Position numbers and translations under genes: made by a program. Source: Pseudomonas sp. B33.4 (GTDB lineage Bacteria; Pseudomonadota; Gammaproteobacteria; Pseudomonadales; Pseudomonadaceae). From it: DNA of 64,000 nucleotides. The DNA is taken from assembly GCF_034555375.1 (NCBI RefSeq), contig NZ_CP140706.1, positions 2,223,001-2,287,000 on the forward strand. The letters run 5' to 3'. Positions within the stretch are counted from its first letter, which is position 1, and every line of letters begins with the position of its first letter. The notes beneath the pieces were generated by a model. The model saw only the letters and a list, made by a program, of their open reading frames with translations, searched no databases and was not told where the DNA came from. Below are positions 54,595 to 63,399 of this stretch, one piece after another.

Positions 54595-56406
54595 ATGCCT
54601 GATCTATCGCGTTTCACCTCCTTGTTCGATCAGGCGCAGCGAGCCTTGCGCTTGGTTTGGGGGACATCGCGTGGCTTGTTTCTCGGGCTGGTGCTGGCAA
54701 CGTTGGTGGCCGGGCTGCTGCCGGCACTGGCGGCGTGGCTGGGGCAGCGGATTGTCGATGCCGTGGTTGCCGCGATGCAGTTGCACGCGCAACATGGCAG
54801 TGCACCGCTGTGGCCCGTGTTGCGTTACGTGTTGTTGGAGGCGGGGGTGTTGGCAATGTTGTCCGGCACGCAACGGGCACTGTCGGTGCAGCAGTCGCTG
54901 CTGCGTGTGCAACTGGGGCAGAAGGTCAATACGCTGATCCTGGAAAAAGCACAGACCCTGTCACTGGTGCAGTTCGAGAACTCCGAGTTCTACGACAAAC
55001 TGGTGCGCGTGCGTCGCGAGGCGTCGACCCGGCCACTGGCGCTGGTCATGAAGTCGTTGGGCTTGATTCAAAACCTGATCATGCTGATCAGCTTTGGTGT
55101 GCTGCTGGTGCACTTCTCCCCCTGGGCGCTGGTGCTGCTGGTGGTCGGTGCGTTGCCGGTGTTCTTTGCCGAGGCGCATTTTTCCGGGGACGCCTTTCGT
55201 CTGTTCACCCGCCGCGCGCCGGAGAGTCGCCAGCAGAGCTACATCGAAACCTTGCTGTCCCACGAAACGTATATCAAAGAGGTCAGGCTGTTCGGCTTTG
55301 CACCGCTGCTGCTGCAACGTTACCGCGACACGTTCGCCAGGCTGTATGCCGAAGACCGGCGCCTGACACTGCGGCGCGACGGCTGGGGTTTCGGCCTCGG
55401 CCTGCTCGGTACTGCGGCGTTCTACGTGGCCTATGCCTGGGTAGTGATCGATGCCGTGCATGGCCAGATCAGCCTCGGCCAGATGACCATGTATCTGGTG
55501 TTGTTCAAGCAAGGCCAAGGCGCGGTAAGCAGCAGTCTGAGTGCGATCAGCGGCCTGTACGAAGACGGCCTCTATCTGACCAGTCTTTATGAATACCTGG
55601 CCGAACCGGTTCAGGTCGATACCGGCCACCTGACGGTCGGAGCGTGCCCGGGCGATGGTTTGCGTTTCGAAAACGTCGGTTTCCGTTATCCGGGCGCCAG
55701 TCGGCCGGCCCTGGAAAACATTGATCTGCAACTGGTGCCAGGCCAAAGCATGGCGCTGGTCGGGGAGAACGGATCCGGCAAGACCACACTGATCAAGTTA
55801 CTGACCCGGCTCTATCGCCCCGATCAAGGGCGCATCCTGCTCGACGGCAGCGATTTGCAGGATTGGCAGGAAACCGCGTTACGGCGGCGCATTGGCGTGA
55901 TTTTTCAGGATTACATCCGCTATCAGTTCAGCGTCGGAGAAAACATTGGCGTCGGCGATACCCTGGCGTTCAACGACGCGCAACGCTGGCAGGAGGCCGC
56001 GGCCCAAGGCATGGCGGCTCCCTTCATCGAAGGGCTCGACAAGGGTTATGCCACGCAGTTGGGACGCTGGTTTGCCGGTGGCCAGGAATTGTCTGGCGGG
56101 CAGTGGCAGAAGATTGCCTTGTCCCGTGCGTACATGCGCCGTGATGCCGACATTCTGATCCTCGATGAACCGACTTCCGCCCTGGATCCGGCGGCCGAAG
56201 CGGCGGTATTCGAGCATTTCAGCCAGCACAGCGAAGGGCGCATGACCTTGCTGATTTCCCATCGTTTTTCCAGCGTGCGCAATGCCGATCACATCATCGT
56301 GCTGCAACAAGGCCAAATCCTCGAGCAGGGCGGCCACGATCAACTGATCGCCGCCGCCGGACACTACGCGCAACTGTTCGATTTGCAGGCTCGCGGCTAC
56401 CGTTAA
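54595..56406 (+). CDS. ABC exporter, fused membrane and ATP-binding domains
   Basis: 603 residues, a type IV half-transporter working as a dimer. Six membrane helices (about 20-310) are followed by an ATPase domain with Walker A VGENGSGKTTLIKLL, signature ELSGGQWQKIALSRAYMR, Walker B ILILDEPTSALDP and the H-loop ISHRFSSVRNAD. The substrate is not clear from sequence; related proteins export lipids, peptides or drugs. No peptidase or precursor gene is adjacent. Its stop overlaps the opposing hydrolase gene by four bases. Confidence 0.88.
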   Translation: MPDLSRFTSLFDQAQRALRLVWGTSRGLFLGLVLATLVAGLLPALAAWLGQRIVDAVVAAMQLHAQHGSAPLWPVLRYVLLEAGVLAMLSGTQRALSVQQSLLRVQLGQKVNTLILEKAQTLSLVQFENSEFYDKLVRVRREASTRPLALVMKSLGLIQNLIMLISFGVLLVHFSPWALVLLVVGALPVFFAEAHFSGDAFRLFTRRAPESRQQSYIETLLSHETYIKEVRLFGFAPLLLQRYRDTFARLYAEDRRLTLRRDGWGFGLGLLGTAAFYVAYAWVVIDAVHGQISLGQMTMYLVLFKQGQGAVSSSLSAISGLYEDGLYLTSLYEYLAEPVQVDTGHLTVGACPGDGLRFENVGFRYPGASRPALENIDLQLVPGQSMALVGENGSGKTTLIKLLTRLYRPDQGRILLDGSDLQDWQETALRRRIGVIFQDYIRYQFSVGENIGVGDTLAFNDAQRWQEAAAQGMAAPFIEGLDKGYATQLGRWFAGGQELSGGQWQKIALSRAYMRRDADILILDEPTSALDPAAEAAVFEHFSQHSEGRMTLLISHRFSSVRNADHIIVLQQGQILEQGGHDQLIAAAGHYAQLFDLQARGYR

Positions 56407-57347
56407 GTGTCCCGCCCACTGCGCAAGTTTGTCGGCCCGGCCACCCGAGGGACGGGCTTGCTCTGCATCAGGCTGTCGAGCGCCTTGCGGTAATTCTGCC
56501 CGCCGAGCGCCATGCTGTTGTTGTGCGTCGCGCCCGGCACCAGCAACAGGCGCTTGGGTTGTTGCGCGGCGTTGAACAGTTGTTCGCTGAAACGCGGTGG
56601 AACGAACGCGTCAGCCAGACCGTGCACCACCAGCAGCGGCATGTGAATGTCGGCAATCTTGTCGATCGAATCAAATTTCTGCGAGAGCAGCCAGCGCACC
56701 GGCAGTGAGGTGTTGGCGACTGACGCGGCGACATCCGCCAGCGTGGTGAAGGTGGACTCGATTACCAGCCCGCGCACCGGTAATGCAGAGTGATCGCGAG
56801 CGGCGGCCTGGCCGAGTTCCGCGGCCAGATCGATGGCCACGGCGCCACCGAGGGAGTGCCCGTAGATCAGGCGTTTGGCCGGGTCCGGTTGCAGCAGTTT
56901 GAAGCGCTCCCACGCCACCCGCGCATCTTCGTAAACGCTGCTTTCCGATGGCAGATCACCGTGACTCTTGCCGAATCCGCGATAGTCGATGGCCAGCACC
57001 GAATAACCCGCCGCGCGCAATTGTTCGATGCGGAACAGTTGCCCGGTGAGATTCCAGCGTACGCCGTGCAAATAAAGAATCGCCGGCGCATTGGCCTTTT
57101 CCGCCGGCCACCACCAGGCATGAATGTTCTGCCCGGCCTTGAAGCTCTTCGGTTGCAGGTCGAGTTCCTGCACGCTGCCGGGCAGGCCGTGATACCAACC
57201 CGCCGTGCCGGGCTCGATGCGAAACAGCAGTTTGCGTTCGGTGTGTTCGAGTACGGCACAACTGGTCGGCACGCCGATAATCAGCGCGGCCATGCAGGCG
57301 AACGCCAAACGGCGGCGGCGCAGACGCGTCATGAAGGACAGGAACAT
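56403..57347 (-). CDS. Alpha/beta hydrolase, membrane-anchored
   Basis: About 314 residues from ATG at 57347; a GTG at 57359 and an ATG at 57332 are alternatives. A basic N-terminus (RLRRRRLAF) and a hydrophobic segment (CMAALIIGVPTSCAVL) suggest an anchor or uncleaved signal. The serine nucleophile is in IYGHSLGGAV, the aspartate in HGLADAFVPPRF and the histidine in VPGATHNNSMA; YLHGVRWNLTG supplies the oxyanion region. It looks like a serine esterase of the FrsA/BAAT-like type. Substrate unknown. Confidence 0.83.
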   Translation of the reverse strand: MFLSFMTRLRRRRLAFACMAALIIGVPTSCAVLEHTERKLLFRIEPGTAGWYHGLPGSVQELDLQPKSFKAGQNIHAWWWPAEKANAPAILYLHGVRWNLTGQLFRIEQLRAAGYSVLAIDYRGFGKSHGDLPSESSVYEDARVAWERFKLLQPDPAKRLIYGHSLGGAVAIDLAAELGQAAARDHSALPVRGLVIESTFTTLADVAASVANTSLPVRWLLSQKFDSIDKIADIHMPLLVVHGLADAFVPPRFSEQLFNAAQQPKRLLLVPGATHNNSMALGGQNYRKALDSLMQSKPVPRVAGPTNLRSGRDT

Positions 57348-57459
57348 TAAACGTTTCACTCAGGCGCAGACAAAGAAGGCTTTTTACCAGATGCCTCGCT
57401 CTGCGCGTGAGTTTTTCGACCACCGCCCCGGCGCAACGATTACCAAATGCTGCGAAGAC

Positions 57460-58458
57460 TCACACGACCCGCAGAACGATCTTGCCGATATGGTCGCCAG
57501 CTTCCATGTGCGCATGAGCCTGAGCGGCGTCGACGAGTGGGTAGACCTTGTCGATCATCGGCAGGCAGCGCCCGGCAGCCAGCGCCGGCCATACGTGCTC
57601 ACGCAGTTGATCGGCGATCGCGGCTTTTTCGGCTGCGGTACGGGCGCGCAACAGCGAGCCGGTAATCACCGCACGTTTGGCCATCATCGCCAGCAGATCA
57701 AAGTCATTGGCCCGAGCGCCGCCGAGGAAGCCAAGCATGACCAGACGACCATCCATCGCCAGGGCGCTGACGTTATCGTTGAGATACGAGCCACCCATGA
57801 TGTCGAGGATCACATTGACGCCCTGGCCTGCGGTTTTATCGGCGATGACTTGGGCGAACTGTTCTTCGCGATAGTTGATCGGCAAGCCGCCAAGCTTGCT
57901 GATCGCTGCGCATTTGTCCGGGCTGCCGGCGGTGGCGAACGCTTCTATACCGAGTTCGCGGCACAGCATCAGTGCGGTAGTGCCGATGCCGCTGGTGCCG
58001 CCATGAATCAGCGCGCGCTGGCCACGGCTGGCACCGCCGAGGCCGAACAGGTTGGCCCACACGGTAAAGAAGGTTTCCGGGATCGCGGCGGCGTGGAGCC
58101 AGTCCAGACCGTCGGGAATCGGCAAGGTCTGGCCGGCCGGGACTGCGCAGTATTCGGCATAACCACCGCCGTTGGTCAGCGCGCAGACTTTGTCGCCCAC
58201 GGCGAACTGGCTGACACCCGTCCCGAGTGCCACGACTTCGCCGGCAACCTCCAACCCGGGGATTGGATTCATGCCGGGTTTCATCGGGTATTTGCCGGCT
58301 CGCTGCAAGGCATCCGGTCGATTGATCCCGGCGGCGTGCACGCGGATCAGCACCTCGCCTTCTGCGGCGACTGGCAGCGGCACGCGTCGCGGTTGCAATA
58401 CCTCGGGGCCGCCGGGTTCAGTAATTTCGATTCGGGTCATTTCGTTGGGCAGGGACAT
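57460..58458 (-). CDS. NAD(P)H-quinone oxidoreductase, PIG3/QOR type
   Basis: 332 residues from the ATG at 58458, chosen for AACAGGAATCGAT just upstream. Zinc-free medium-chain dehydrogenase: N-terminal GroES-like part (GINRPDALQRAGKYP), Rossmann motif ALIHGGTSGIGTTALMLCRE, and GSLLRARTAAEKAAIADQLR near the C-terminus, typical of the TP53I3/PIG3 branch. It reduces quinones with NADPH, one electron at a time. It stands between the hydrolase and MFS genes on the same strand. Confidence 0.88.
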   Translation of the reverse strand: MSLPNEMTRIEITEPGGPEVLQPRRVPLPVAAEGEVLIRVHAAGINRPDALQRAGKYPMKPGMNPIPGLEVAGEVVALGTGVSQFAVGDKVCALTNGGGYAEYCAVPAGQTLPIPDGLDWLHAAAIPETFFTVWANLFGLGGASRGQRALIHGGTSGIGTTALMLCRELGIEAFATAGSPDKCAAISKLGGLPINYREEQFAQVIADKTAGQGVNVILDIMGGSYLNDNVSALAMDGRLVMLGFLGGARANDFDLLAMMAKRAVITGSLLRARTAAEKAAIADQLREHVWPALAAGRCLPMIDKVYPLVDAAQAHAHMEAGDHIGKIVLRVV

Positions 58459-58519
58459 ATCGATTCCTGTTGGCATAAGTTCTGTAGATGGGAGCGCGCT
58501 GCGCAAACAATGATTCCCT

Positions 58520-59719
58520 TCAATTTGCACAGCAGCGCAGCTCAATAGGGGCGGGCAGCCATTTCATGGCTTGCTCCAGCAGCAGCGCCATGACGATCGC
58601 GCCAGCGGCAATGACGAATAACAACGCGTGATGACCGCCGCTGGCATTGAACAGCGCCGAATAGGCAAAACCGGCCAGCGCCTGAAAGGTGGCGAACGAT
58701 ACCGTGGCACGGCTCCAGGCGATCTGCTGGCGATGGTGCTCCGGCACCAGCTCATGCACTCGCGCCAGCGCCAGCGGCACGATGCCGGGCGGAAATGAAC
58801 CGAGAATCACCGCCAGCAACGCCAGCGCGAGAAACGAGTGAGTCAGCGCCAGCAACCCGAGGGCAATCGCCTGCACCACCAGCACCAGGCGAATGCCGGC
58901 CCGCGCGCCCAATTGATCGGCGAGAAAGCCATAACTCACCGGGCCAACAATAGCGCCCAAGCCATACATCACCCAGATCAACGCGCCGACATGCGCCCCG
59001 GCGCCGAGTCCACGCGCCACGTAATCCACCAGAAACACCATCGCCGGCACCAGACCAGCGGCCATAAAGGCATATTGGGCAAACAGCACGTAGACCGCGC
59101 GCGGCGTTGGTTCAACGGACGCCGTTTCGTGCGCAGCCACCGGGTGCGCAAAATCGGACGGCCAGCCGAACCAGCTCAGCGCAGTCAGCAACAGGGCCAA
59201 TGCGCCCAGGCCCAGCCAAGTCGCCTGCAAACCCAGGCTCAACAGCGGCGGCACCAGCGTCCCGGAGCCGGCAATGCCGAGACCGATGCCGAGAAAAATC
59301 GCGCCACTGGCCAACCCTTTGCGTGCGGCTGGAACATGCGGCAATACCGTCGCCGCCACCAACACCATGATCGCGCCACCGGCAATCCCGGACAGCAGCC
59401 GCCAGCCGAAGAACCAGCTCACCGACAAGGGAAATGCACAGGCAAAAAATGCGGCGGTGACGATCAGCATCATCAAGCGCAAGGCATTTTTATTACCGAG
59501 CCAGCGCGCTGTCGGCCGGCCGAGCAGGGCGCCGATCAGGTAGCCCACCAGATTGGCCGCACCGAGGTAGACCACATCATTGGCGCTGAACCACTGCGCT
59601 TCAATCAGCGAAGGAATCAACGGCGTGTAAGCGAAACGCGCCAGTCCGATGCTGACCAGGCTGGCGCAGAGGCCGGCAAAGATCGGCAGCCAGATACCGG
59701 TGGAGTTTGAAGTGCGCAT
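58520..59719 (-). CDS. YbfB/YjiJ family MFS transporter
   Basis: 399 residues with 12 predicted helices. SIGLARFAYTPLIPSLIEAQ in the first helix region and the GYLIGALLGRPTAR loop are characteristic of the YbfB/YjiJ family. Substrate unknown. It is divergent from a LysR regulator across 111 bases with two palindromes, so it is probably the regulator's target. Very close to the downstream quinone oxidoreductase gene (62 bases), which may be co-transcribed. Confidence 0.85.
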   Translation of the reverse strand: MRTSNSTGIWLPIFAGLCASLVSIGLARFAYTPLIPSLIEAQWFSANDVVYLGAANLVGYLIGALLGRPTARWLGNKNALRLMMLIVTAAFFACAFPLSVSWFFGWRLLSGIAGGAIMVLVAATVLPHVPAARKGLASGAIFLGIGLGIAGSGTLVPPLLSLGLQATWLGLGALALLLTALSWFGWPSDFAHPVAAHETASVEPTPRAVYVLFAQYAFMAAGLVPAMVFLVDYVARGLGAGAHVGALIWVMYGLGAIVGPVSYGFLADQLGARAGIRLVLVVQAIALGLLALTHSFLALALLAVILGSFPPGIVPLALARVHELVPEHHRQQIAWSRATVSFATFQALAGFAYSALFNASGGHHALLFVIAAGAIVMALLLEQAMKWLPAPIELRCCAN

Positions 59720-59769
59720 GATAGCGATCTCGCGGAAGGTTTATGGCGTTCAGCATATCGGCTATCTTT

Positions 59770-59818
59770 GCTGCGTTAATGCAGCGATTAAGCGGCACGC
59801 TGATGCGTATTTGCATCA
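59770..59818. promoter_or_regulatory. Two palindromic operators in the MFS/LysR intergenic region
   Basis: GCTGCGTTAATGCAGC (59770-59785) and TGATGCGTATTTGCATCA (59801-59818), both with symmetric GC..TGC arms around an A/T centre. This fits LysR-type binding for divergent control. The second ends 12 bases before the regulator start. Confidence 0.6.
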
Positions 59819-59830
59819 TACGGAGGCAAC

Positions 59831-60706
59831 ATGAATTGGGATGACGCACGGGTGTTTCTCGCCGTTTGCCGCGAGTCGACGCTGCGGGGTGCGGCACGGA
59901 TTCTGGGGGTCGATCAGGCGACCGTCGGGCGGCGCATCACGGCACTGGAAAAGTCCTTGGACGCGACGTTGTTCTTGCGCACCTCCGACGGTTACGCGTT
60001 GACGGCCGTCGGCGAAGCGGCGCTCAAAAACGTGGAGAAAATGGAGCATTCGGCGCTGGAGCTGGAGCGGCAGATTCAAGGCCTGGACGATCGCCTGACC
60101 GGCACGGTGCGCGTCAGTACCACCGATTCGCTGGCCATCGACTTTCTGATTCCGGCCATTGCCCGTTTGCATGCACGGCACCCGGATGTGCGCGTGCAAC
60201 TGGATGCCTCCACGCAAATCCTCAGCCTGGCCAAGCGCGAGGCGGATATCGCCGTGCGCAATACCCGACCGGACAATCCGGACCTGATCGCCCGGCGAAT
60301 TGCCCGATGGCCGGTGGGGCTGTTTGCTTCCCAAGCCTATATAGACGGCAATGGCGTGCCGCAGCCGGGCACGGCATTTGAAGGGCATGATCTGGTGGTT
60401 TATCAACCGTATCTGCAAGGCAAAAAAGACCTGACGTTGGTGTCTGAGCCGTTGAGTCGCGGTCGGATCGTCGCCAGCCTCAGTTCCAGTTTGCTTGTGC
60501 GCCGGTCGATTGCTGCCGGTTTGGGTGTAGGAGAAATCCCGGTGTACATGGGCGAGCGCGACGGCTTGATCAGGCTCTGGCCGGAGCGCACGACGCCGCT
60601 CCCGTATGAGGTATGGCTGGTAACCCACGCAGACCTGCGCCATACCGCGCGGGTGAGGGCGGTGATCGAGCAGATTGTCGACGTGTTCGCGTCGGAGAAT
60701 GAGTAG
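59831..60706 (+). CDS. LysR-family transcriptional regulator
   Basis: 291 residues. The winged helix-turn-helix is at the start (WDDARVFLAVCRESTLRGAA; LGVDQATVGRRITALEKSL), followed by a periplasmic-binding-like effector domain (VRVSTTDSLAIDFLIPAIAR). CGGAGGCAAC precedes the ATG. Divergent from the MFS gene; likely controls it and itself through the palindromes between them. The inducer is unknown. Confidence 0.9.
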   Translation: MNWDDARVFLAVCRESTLRGAARILGVDQATVGRRITALEKSLDATLFLRTSDGYALTAVGEAALKNVEKMEHSALELERQIQGLDDRLTGTVRVSTTDSLAIDFLIPAIARLHARHPDVRVQLDASTQILSLAKREADIAVRNTRPDNPDLIARRIARWPVGLFASQAYIDGNGVPQPGTAFEGHDLVVYQPYLQGKKDLTLVSEPLSRGRIVASLSSSLLVRRSIAAGLGVGEIPVYMGERDGLIRLWPERTTPLPYEVWLVTHADLRHTARVRAVIEQIVDVFASENE

Positions 60707-60886
60707 GTAAATGCTGTTTTGGCAGGGCTACAACTTCTGACGAAACGGCCTACGCCAGAGGCAGAATCTCCCGGCTTGTCAGCATTCTGGATGGGGCCTA
60801 TCGTTTCATCAGCTCGGTGAGTGACGTCAGGCTTTCACTGATGTTAATACCAGGGACGGTAGGGTCAGAGCCAGGAAGGTGTCGAG

Positions 60887-61372
60887 TTGAAAACCACGGA
60901 ATTCAGTCAAAATCCAGTCAGTGATCTGTCGAGTAAAAGTCGGAATGCTAAAGCCATGAACGCTATAAGTCGTGAAGAGTTCAATGCCAGGATCGAAACC
61001 ATCGAGACCAGGATGGACGCTCGGGTCGAGGGTGTGTCGGCAAGAATCGATGCTTACCTGTTGACTCAGGCTGAGCGAGACAAGGCTCAAATGGAGAGGG
61101 ATAAACGATACGATCTGATGTGGGACGGTGTACAGCGAATCGCCGAAGAATCAAAAGAAGCCATCAAACATGCCTCGACAATAAAGGCGCATTACTGGGC
61201 GACGACAGCCGTCCATTTTCTTGGAATGATCACCGTCGTCGTGGGGGCGCACTTCGCCAATCAGGCAGCGGTGTTAACCACCTTGCAGACGACACTCGCG
61301 GCGATCCAGGTAGGTAAAGATATAGGCGCACCAAGACCTGCTTCGCAACAAACAACCGAATTAGCACAATAG
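60887..61372 (+). CDS. Coiled-coil membrane protein, unknown
   Basis: 161 residues from a TTG with CAGGAAGGTGTCGAG upstream; an ATG at 60956 (MNAISREEFNARIETIETRM) is an alternative. A charged coiled coil covers about 28-100, then one membrane helix (YWATTAVHFLGMITVVVGAHF) and a polar tail. Similar proteins of unknown role are common in Pseudomonas. A terminator follows immediately. Confidence 0.65.
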   Translation: MKTTEFSQNPVSDLSSKSRNAKAMNAISREEFNARIETIETRMDARVEGVSARIDAYLLTQAERDKAQMERDKRYDLMWDGVQRIAEESKEAIKHASTIKAHYWATTAVHFLGMITVVVGAHFANQAAVLTTLQTTLAAIQVGKDIGAPRPASQQTTELAQ

Positions 61373-61400
61373 AAAACGGCCTTCAAAGAAGGCCGTTTTT
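61373..61400. terminator. Bidirectional terminator
   Basis: AAAACGGCCTTC-AAA-GAAGGCCGTTTTT between the coiled-coil gene (+) and the pirin gene (-). Confidence 0.87.
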
Positions 61401-61421
61401 CGTGAGCATTGAAACACCGGA

Positions 61422-62144
61422 TCATGGCATTTCTGGCAATTCCTGCGGCCGCAAGTCAAACACCAGCACCTCGGCATCGACACCGTTGCTCAAGGTCAGC
61501 AACTGCTCCTCGCGAACCCGCACGCCGTCACCTTCCTGCAATGGTTGGCCATTGAGTTCAACACTGCCACGTGCGACATGTACATAGGCATAGCGGTTGG
61601 CCGCCAGTTCCAGCGTGGCGCTTTCCTTGCCGTCGAACAGCCCGGCGAAGACCCGTGCATCCTGACGCACTTTCAGCGAGCCGTCGTGGCCGTTCGGCGA
61701 AATGATCAACTGCAGACGACCGCGTTTTTTCTGTGCGGTGAAATGCTCCTGTTGATAGCGCGGTTTGGCACCGGCAACCTCCGGCACAATCCAGATCTGC
61801 AGGAAGTGCACCGGTTTGCTCGCCGAATGGTTGAACTCACTGTGTGCCACGCCACTGCCGGCGCTCATCAATTGCACGTCACCCGGGCGGATGACCGAGC
61901 CGGTGCCCAGCGTGTCCTTGTGTTCCAGCGCACCTTCCAGCACGTAGGAAAAGATTTCCATGTCGCGATGCGGGTGTTGGCCGAAGCCTTTACCGGCGGC
62001 AACGCGGTCATCGTTGATCACCAGCAGGTCGGAAAAACCCTGTTCGCGAGGGTCGCGGTAGCTGGCGAAGGAAAAGGTGTGAAAGGACTTCAACCAGCCA
62101 TGATTGGCGAGGCCACGATCGGAGGCTTTGCGAAGGGTCAGCAT
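61422..62144 (-). CDS. Pirin family protein (YhaK/quercetinase type)
   Basis: 240 residues, bicupin. The metal site residues of the first cupin are in GQHPHRDMEIFSYVLEG and AGSGVAHSEFNHS (His, His, His and Glu). The N-terminus FHTFSFASYRDPREQGFSDL is the family signature. Bacterial members often have quercetin 2,3-dioxygenase activity in vitro; the physiological role is open. AAGGAGAATTC lies upstream. Confidence 0.9.
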   Translation of the reverse strand: MLTLRKASDRGLANHGWLKSFHTFSFASYRDPREQGFSDLLVINDDRVAAGKGFGQHPHRDMEIFSYVLEGALEHKDTLGTGSVIRPGDVQLMSAGSGVAHSEFNHSASKPVHFLQIWIVPEVAGAKPRYQQEHFTAQKKRGRLQLIISPNGHDGSLKVRQDARVFAGLFDGKESATLELAANRYAYVHVARGSVELNGQPLQEGDGVRVREEQLLTLSNGVDAEVLVFDLRPQELPEMP

Positions 62145-62358
62145 GATGAATTCTCCTTGCGGGACGTGAATTCGTCCGAGTGAGGAGAAGGTTACTGTTT
62201 ACTGAGTGAGGCAATAAGTAGCTGAAAATTGAAAGACTGTCCTGATCAGGTTGACAGTTATGCGATACCCTTCACACAAACTCTTGCGCCTGCGATGTCT
62301 GACTTGGCCATAATGTCTGGCCTGTCTCATGTTTCTTTGATTGAAGTGATGTCATCCC

Positions 62359-63309
62359 ATGAAAACCGTGGCAATGGTGCTGTTCCCCGATTTTCTTCTG
62401 CTCGACATGGCCGGGCCATTGGAGGTTTTTTCGGTTGCCAACCGCTACCTGAAACCCGATGCGCATTATCAATTGATCACGCTTGGCACCGAGCGTGGTC
62501 CTCTTCGGGCGTCCAATGGTGTGTTGGTGCATGCCGACCGAACTATCGACGACAACACCGAACATTATGATCTGCTGTTGGTACCGGGCGGCCCGGGCGC
62601 CTACAACCAACAATTCCCGTCGTTGTTCGCCTGGCTCAAAGGCGCTGTCCAGCGTGTCGACTGTTACGGCTCGATCTGCACTGGCGCGTTTGTACTGGGT
62701 CATGCCGGATTGCTTGATGGTTATCGTGTGACCACGCACTGGAATTACACCGAACGCCTGATCAAGGGATTCCCGAAAGCCCATGTCACGACCGATCAGA
62801 TCTATGTCGAAGATCGCAACCTGATCACCTCGGGCGGTGTCACCGCCGGGATCGATATGGCGCTCGCCGTCATCGCCCGCGATCACGGCAAGAAACTTGC
62901 CCAGGATGTCGCCAAAGTTCTGCTGGTGGTAATGAAACGGCAGGGCGGGCAGGCCCAGTTCAGTCCGCTGATGGCCGCTGTGGCACCGCAGGAAACGCCG
63001 ATCACCCGCGCGCAAAGCTACGTGCTGGAACACCTCGACGAAGCGTTCACGGTCGAACGCATGGCGGCCATTGCCAACATGAGTGCGCGGCACTTTGCGC
63101 GGGTATTCACCCGCGATATCAACATGACGCCGATGGAATTTCTGCAAAGTGCGCGCATCGACTGCGCGCGAAATCTGCTGGAAACCAGCGATCTGCCGCT
63201 TAAAACCGTGGCTTACAAAAGCGGTTTCGGCAGTGTCCGGCACATGCGTTCGCTGTTCGCTGAAAAGCTCGGCCTGACCCCCGCGCAGTACCGCGAACAG
63301 TTCAGCTAG
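62359..63309 (+). CDS. GlxA-type regulator: DJ-1/PfpI domain plus AraC helix-turn-helix
   Basis: 316 residues. The N-terminal DJ-1/PfpI domain (about 1-180) has the nucleophile-elbow region YGSICTGAFVLG with a cysteine. The C-terminal AraC/XylS domain has both helix-turn-helix units: FTVERMAAIANMSARHFARV, and LETSDLPLKTVAYKSGFGSV. It resembles the regulators of glycine betaine, carnitine and arginine metabolism in Pseudomonas, but its effector is unknown. No operon partner is adjacent. Confidence 0.9.
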   Translation: MKTVAMVLFPDFLLLDMAGPLEVFSVANRYLKPDAHYQLITLGTERGPLRASNGVLVHADRTIDDNTEHYDLLLVPGGPGAYNQQFPSLFAWLKGAVQRVDCYGSICTGAFVLGHAGLLDGYRVTTHWNYTERLIKGFPKAHVTTDQIYVEDRNLITSGGVTAGIDMALAVIARDHGKKLAQDVAKVLLVVMKRQGGQAQFSPLMAAVAPQETPITRAQSYVLEHLDEAFTVERMAAIANMSARHFARVFTRDINMTPMEFLQSARIDCARNLLETSDLPLKTVAYKSGFGSVRHMRSLFAEKLGLTPAQYREQFS

Positions 63310-63399
63310 AGCGCTTGTGTCCGTCTGGCGCACCCGGATGTCCGTGCTGCGCCTCGTCTAGCGGTTGTCGCGTCATCTGAGGCTGCCAAGATAGTTGGC

